A stretch of 64,000 nt of DNA, from positions 124,001 through 188,000 of the forward strand of contig NZ_LBIP01000013.1 in the NCBI RefSeq assembly GCF_001280435.1. The letters run 5' to 3'. Positions within the stretch are counted from its first letter, which is position 1. Every line of letters begins with the position of its first letter. Source of the stretch: Mangrovimonas xylaniphaga. GTDB taxonomy: Bacteria; Bacteroidota; Bacteroidia; Flavobacteriales; Flavobacteriaceae. The position numbers and the translations under genes are program-made. The notes beneath the pieces were generated by a model. The model was not told the origin of the DNA. It made no database searches and saw nothing but the letters and a program-made list of their open reading frames with translations. Below, one piece after another: positions 61,072 through 64,000 of the stretch.

Positions 61072-62289
61072 ATGAAAAATGTAATCATAATATTCATCCT
61101 ATTCATTGCTTTTGGTTGCAAACAGAAAGATTCTCAAAAGGAAAATGACGAAACTTCTGAAAATATTGAGAAACTTAATTTTTGGAAAAAACAATTTGCC
61201 CAAAAGGAGTCAGACGCCCTGAAAGAGCCTTTTGTTGGAGTTTTTACAGAAGATGGCGATTCGGCTGATTTGTTTCAAATTCATTCTACAGGCGTTTCAA
61301 CTTTACCAATTCAAAAAGCTGCTGAACATTTTTTAAATAGCTTATCTCCTTCACAACTGCAACGTACCACATTCGACATGGAGGATGAGGAATGGAGAAA
61401 ATGGTGTAATGTAGACAACGGCATATATGACAGACAAGGAGTTAGCCTGAAAGAATTGACCGAGAATCAGAAAAAATGTGCTTTTCAATTAATTCAAGAG
61501 TCTTTAAGTGCAAAAGGGCTCCAGCTTAGCAAGGATATTATGAAGACTGACCATACGCTTAAAGAACTCAACAACGGCTTATGGTATTATGATGAAGAAT
61601 TGTATTTCCTGACCATTATGGGGAACCCCTCAAGTACGGAACCTTGGGGTTGGCAATTGGATGGACACCACCTGATTATTAACTACTTTATTTTAGGAGA
61701 CCAAGTGGTAATGTCTCCTGTGTTTATGGGAGGGGAACCAATAATTACAACTACTGGGAAGCACAAAGGAAATACCCTTTTTCAAGACGAACAGAATTTA
61801 GGATTGAACATTATGCGTTCTTTAACGCCAGAACACCAAAAAGAAGCTACAATCACAAAAATTAAAGCTGGCAATAACAATGTGGCTGAAGCCAATAAAG
61901 ATAATTTAACGCTCAATTATCAAGGGGTTCAAGTCTCAAAATTTTCTAATGAACAGAGGCAAAAACTCCTAGACTTAATTTATTTGTACATCAGCAATAT
62001 TAGGGAGGGACACGATAAAGTCAAAATGGAGGAAGTAAAGGCACATATAAATAACACCTGGTTTTCATGGGTTGGAGACACTTCTGAAGATGCTGTTTTT
62101 TACTATCGAATTCATAGTCCGGTTGTATTGATTGAATTTGATCATCAAAAAGTTGTTGGTGTACCAAATGCCGATGATGGAAAGCCATCAAGAAACCATA
62201 TCCATACCGTTGTAAGGACACCAAACGGAAATGATTATGGGAAAGATTTATTGAGACAACATAAAGAAAAACACCACCACAATAATTAA
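61072..62289 (+). CDS. DUF3500 lipoprotein
   Basis: The 405-aa protein has a lipoprotein signal (FILFIAFGC, Cys16). DUF3500 landmarks are RTTFDMEDEEWRKWCNVDNG, then GWQLDGHHLIINYFILGDQV, PVFMGGEP and NTWFSWVGDTSEDAVFYYRI, and a histidine-rich tail (NHIHTVVRTPNGNDYG, HKEKHHHNN). The conserved His and Trp residues suggest metal or ligand binding; enzymatic role is unknown. The spacer after it holds element D. Confidence 0.86.
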   Translation: MKNVIIIFILFIAFGCKQKDSQKENDETSENIEKLNFWKKQFAQKESDALKEPFVGVFTEDGDSADLFQIHSTGVSTLPIQKAAEHFLNSLSPSQLQRTTFDMEDEEWRKWCNVDNGIYDRQGVSLKELTENQKKCAFQLIQESLSAKGLQLSKDIMKTDHTLKELNNGLWYYDEELYFLTIMGNPSSTEPWGWQLDGHHLIINYFILGDQVVMSPVFMGGEPIITTTGKHKGNTLFQDEQNLGLNIMRSLTPEHQKEATITKIKAGNNNVAEANKDNLTLNYQGVQVSKFSNEQRQKLLDLIYLYISNIREGHDKVKMEEVKAHINNTWFSWVGDTSEDAVFYYRIHSPVVLIEFDHQKVVGVPNADDGKPSRNHIHTVVRTPNGNDYGKDLLRQHKEKHHHNN

Positions 62290-62327
62290 CAGCCAGCAAC
62301 CAACAACAGAATAAGCCCAGCTGGGTA

Positions 62328-62627
62328 CGAAATCGAAGATTCATCGAAGCTAAGGTATCCGTTCACTAACCTATAACCAAAGGGTTCACTACTCTCTCCC
62401 TCGTCACTTCGAGTACTATTGACGCAGGAAACCGCGTATCAAGAAGTCACCACCCACTATTCCGTCACCATGAGCTTGCCGAAGGGGCCTCCGCTCATTA
62501 TTAATAACTTTTAGTATTTTCTTACATATCATAAAAAAACACATAACTTTATAAATAATAAAAACAACCAAAACCTATATAGGTGATAAACAGCATAGTG
62601 TTTAGCCCAATGTTGTGGTTAATAACC
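62328..62627 (+). repeat. Accessory-region repeat element D
   Basis: Left module ATCGAAGATTCATCGAAGCT, hairpin core at 62403-62448, second palindromic unit ACCATGAGCTTGCCGAAGGG (62467 onwards), AT-rich leader with TAACTTTA at 62544-62551, and right end AGTGTTTAGCCCAATGTTGT (62598-62617). Same order as element B. It lies between the DUF3500 and 62656 genes. Confidence 0.78.
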
Positions 62628-62655
62628 AAACCAAGTTTAATAATCCCAGATTTAA

Positions 62656-63243
62656 ATGAAAAACATAGTAACGACAATATTAGTTTTAGTGCTATATTCT
62701 TGTGTTAGTTCGCAAACCGTTGTTGATATGTCTGATGAAAGAAAAGAAGAGTATCGCAAAAATGGAAAGTACTATATAAAAGACAAGAAGAACTTTATGA
62801 ATTCTTTCATAGGTACATGGCAATATATAAATGATAATACAGAGTTTAGAGTAACATTATCTAAAATTGAAAAGTACCATTATATAGGACCTTTTAATGT
62901 AAATTATTATAAAGATGGAATGGTAATTCAGTACCAAAAATATAAAAATGGAAAATTAGTTTATAATTCTACTGTTGGTACCCATCCAAATGGTGTTATT
63001 GAAGAATTTGGAAAACTATACATGTCTTTTTATGATTATGAAAAAAGAAATAACTACCTATTAGATTTAATTTTAATTCAAGAAACAAATAAAAACGATA
63101 AGTTAAGATTTACTTTATCTAGTATTATGTCAAGAAATAAATCAATCCCAAAAAGATTAGAGTATAGGTTTAGTTCTGGTGAAATAACTCCAGATGAGTC
63201 ATTTTTTAGCGTACCAGATGATATTATCATGACTAAGATATAA
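62656..63243 (+). CDS. Secreted hypothetical protein
   Basis: This 195-aa protein has a signal peptide (MKNIVTTILVLVLYSCVSSQ), possibly with a lipobox (LYSC). Mature part begins with VDMSDERKEEYRKNGKYYIK and has the beta-rich pattern of a lipocalin-like or DUF family that binds small ligands (SFIGTWQYINDNTEFRVTLS). I do not assign a family. It is AT-rich and bounded by repeat motifs (D and F). Confidence 0.65.
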   Translation: MKNIVTTILVLVLYSCVSSQTVVDMSDERKEEYRKNGKYYIKDKKNFMNSFIGTWQYINDNTEFRVTLSKIEKYHYIGPFNVNYYKDGMVIQYQKYKNGKLVYNSTVGTHPNGVIEEFGKLYMSFYDYEKRNNYLLDLILIQETNKNDKLRFTLSSIMSRNKSIPKRLEYRFSSGEITPDESFFSVPDDIIMTKI

Positions 63244-63248
63244 AAACT

Positions 63249-63275
63249 AACTACAACACAATGTATGATTCATTG
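63249..63275 (+). repeat. Left-end copy F of the accessory-region repeat
   Basis: AACTACAACACAATGTATGA resembles the left ends of C and E, starting 5 bp after the 62656 gene's stop. Only about 95 bp separate it from the next start, so the rest of the element is missing. Confidence 0.5.
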
Positions 63276-63343
63276 CTATCTTTATTTCATAACACGAAAA
63301 ATCCGGATCACAATTTAAACCAACTGCCAAAAATTGATAACTA

Positions 63344-64000
63344 ATGAATAAAATTTTAAAAACATTCCCGTTTGTTCTGCTCTCAATTATTGCCTGTAAG
63401 GCGCAAAACAATGAACCATCCAATTTTATTCCAAATGGATATACTGAATTTGAAAAATATTTTGGAGACCTAAATCAAGATGGATTGGAAGATTGTGTTA
63501 TGATAATCAAAAAGTCTGACCCAACAAATATCGTTACAAATCGATTTGGCAAAAAAGTGGATAGAAATAGACGTGGAATTATTGTACTATTTAACAACGG
63601 GAATGATTACCAATTAGCCGATAAAAATTACGAGTGTTTTTCATCGGAAAATGAAGATGGAGGAGTCTATTTCCCGCCCGAATTATGGATTGAGATTAAA
63701 AATGAAAAATTGTATGTGAACTACACACACGGCAGATATGGATATTGGGAATATACTTTTAGATTTCAAAACTCTAATTTTGAATTAGTTGGATTTGACT
63801 CAACCAGTAATCATGGCCCAGTCACAAATAAAAAAACAAGCATTAACTTCTTGACAAAAAAGAAACTAATCAAAGAAAATACCAATGAAAATGCAGAAGG
63901 TGGAGATGAGATTTTTAATGAAACCTGGAGCAACATTGAAATAAAACATTTAATAAAAATATCTGATATAAAAGACTTTGACGAATTAGAAATGTATAAC
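63344..64000 (+). CDS. Putative lipoprotein with EF-hand-like repeat, truncated by window edge
   Basis: The frame is open from an ATG at 63344 to the end (219 codons). The signal sequence ends in a lipobox (LLSIIAC, about Cys18). GDLNQDGLEDCVMIIKK (about residues 41-57) is a calcium-binding-like DxNxDGxxD motif, as in VCBS/FG-GAP-type proteins. The remainder is beta-rich with aromatic residues (ELWIEIKNEKLYVNYTHGRY). The stop codon lies beyond the window. Function is unknown. Confidence 0.72.
   Translation, partial: MNKILKTFPFVLLSIIACKAQNNEPSNFIPNGYTEFEKYFGDLNQDGLEDCVMIIKKSDPTNIVTNRFGKKVDRNRRGIIVLFNNGNDYQLADKNYECFSSENEDGGVYFPPELWIEIKNEKLYVNYTHGRYGYWEYTFRFQNSNFELVGFDSTSNHGPVTNKKTSINFLTKKKLIKENTNENAEGGDEIFNETWSNIEIKHLIKISDIKDFDELEMYN

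Noticed and set aside
62290-62327. Left end for element D
   Set aside because: ACCAACAACAGAATAAGCCC is only vaguely like the left ends of C and E, so the element was started at the clearly shared module instead.
53374-62627. Formal call of the repeats as integron attC sites
   Set aside because: Core similarity is partial, elements are too long with extra modules, and no integrase gene lies in the window. Left as a hypothesis only.

Overview
The window comes from a member of the Bacteroidota, most likely a marine or soil Flavobacteriia. The evidence is a SusC/SusD pair with its own ECF sigma factor and FecR anti-sigma factor, a type IX secretion sorting domain, families largely confined to this phylum (BT_3928-type DoxX protein, DUF1599, DUF4293, DUF6090, DUF6268, DUF4932), a Rho factor with a long charged insertion, promoter elements of the TTG/TAnnTTTG type, weak Shine-Dalgarno sequences and AT-rich spacers. 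Species cannot be named from the sequence alone.

Region 1 (1-16414, all minus strand) is a glycan-utilisation locus. Sigma factor and FecR lie upstream of SusC, SusD, two secreted esterases (one with an N-terminal CBM48-like domain) and a GH3 lipoprotein. A terminator-like hairpin follows. Beyond it come a third secreted esterase, a CitMHS carboxylate transporter, a two-gene AtuA-type pair and a Tat-exported type B carboxylesterase cut by the window edge. Esterases dominate and no endo-acting glycanase is present. This suggests an esterified oligosaccharide, with the released acid or its products taken up and processed.

Region 2 (16864-24209, plus strand) holds a STAS/SEC14-like protein, a PiT phosphate transporter and its DUF47/PhoU-like partner. 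Four tightly packed genes of unknown joint purpose follow: a secreted Abhydrolase_7 esterase, a DUF4932 putative zinc protease, a membrane-anchored protein with QW-like motifs, and a DUF6544-like membrane protein. An AT-rich T9SS-exported beta-helix protein (24396-25661) comes next.

Region 3 (25899-31975) contains small regulatory units: an outer-membrane DUF6268 protein, a 70-aa protein and a TetR regulator with two matching operator-like palindromes, an AraC regulator, a DUF1330 gene, hchA, a methyltransferase, a small unknown gene and tRNA-Arg(ACG).

Region 4 (32158-49945) is mostly core genome: a two-gene YeeE/YedE transporter with a clear promoter, clpS, prmA, tpiA, a TlpA-like lipoprotein, an orphan DppB-type permease, BT_3928, DUF1599, folP, cdaA, DUF3667, an ABC exporter, truA, a phosphodiesterase, DUF4293 and rho. 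An ArsR / small thioredoxin / permease unit with two perfect operator palindromes follows, and then a Crp/Fnr regulator whose stop codon overlaps a perfect FNR-type box.

Region 5 (50003-64000) is accessory. Small, unrelated and often AT-rich genes sit in a row, separated by a family of roughly 290-360 bp intergenic repeats. Complete copies contain a 46-bp hairpin-forming core and a conserved AT-rich leader, and the cluster's boundaries carry imperfect terminal inverted repeats (…GCACAACA…/…TGTTGTG…). Their position between single genes resembles a cassette array, though no integrase or transposase is visible. This repeat/cassette organisation is the most unusual thing in the window. The region also holds a frameshifted erythromycin-esterase-like gene, a divergent LysE/LysR pair, and an AraC-linked hydrolase with a cysteine in the nucleophile position.
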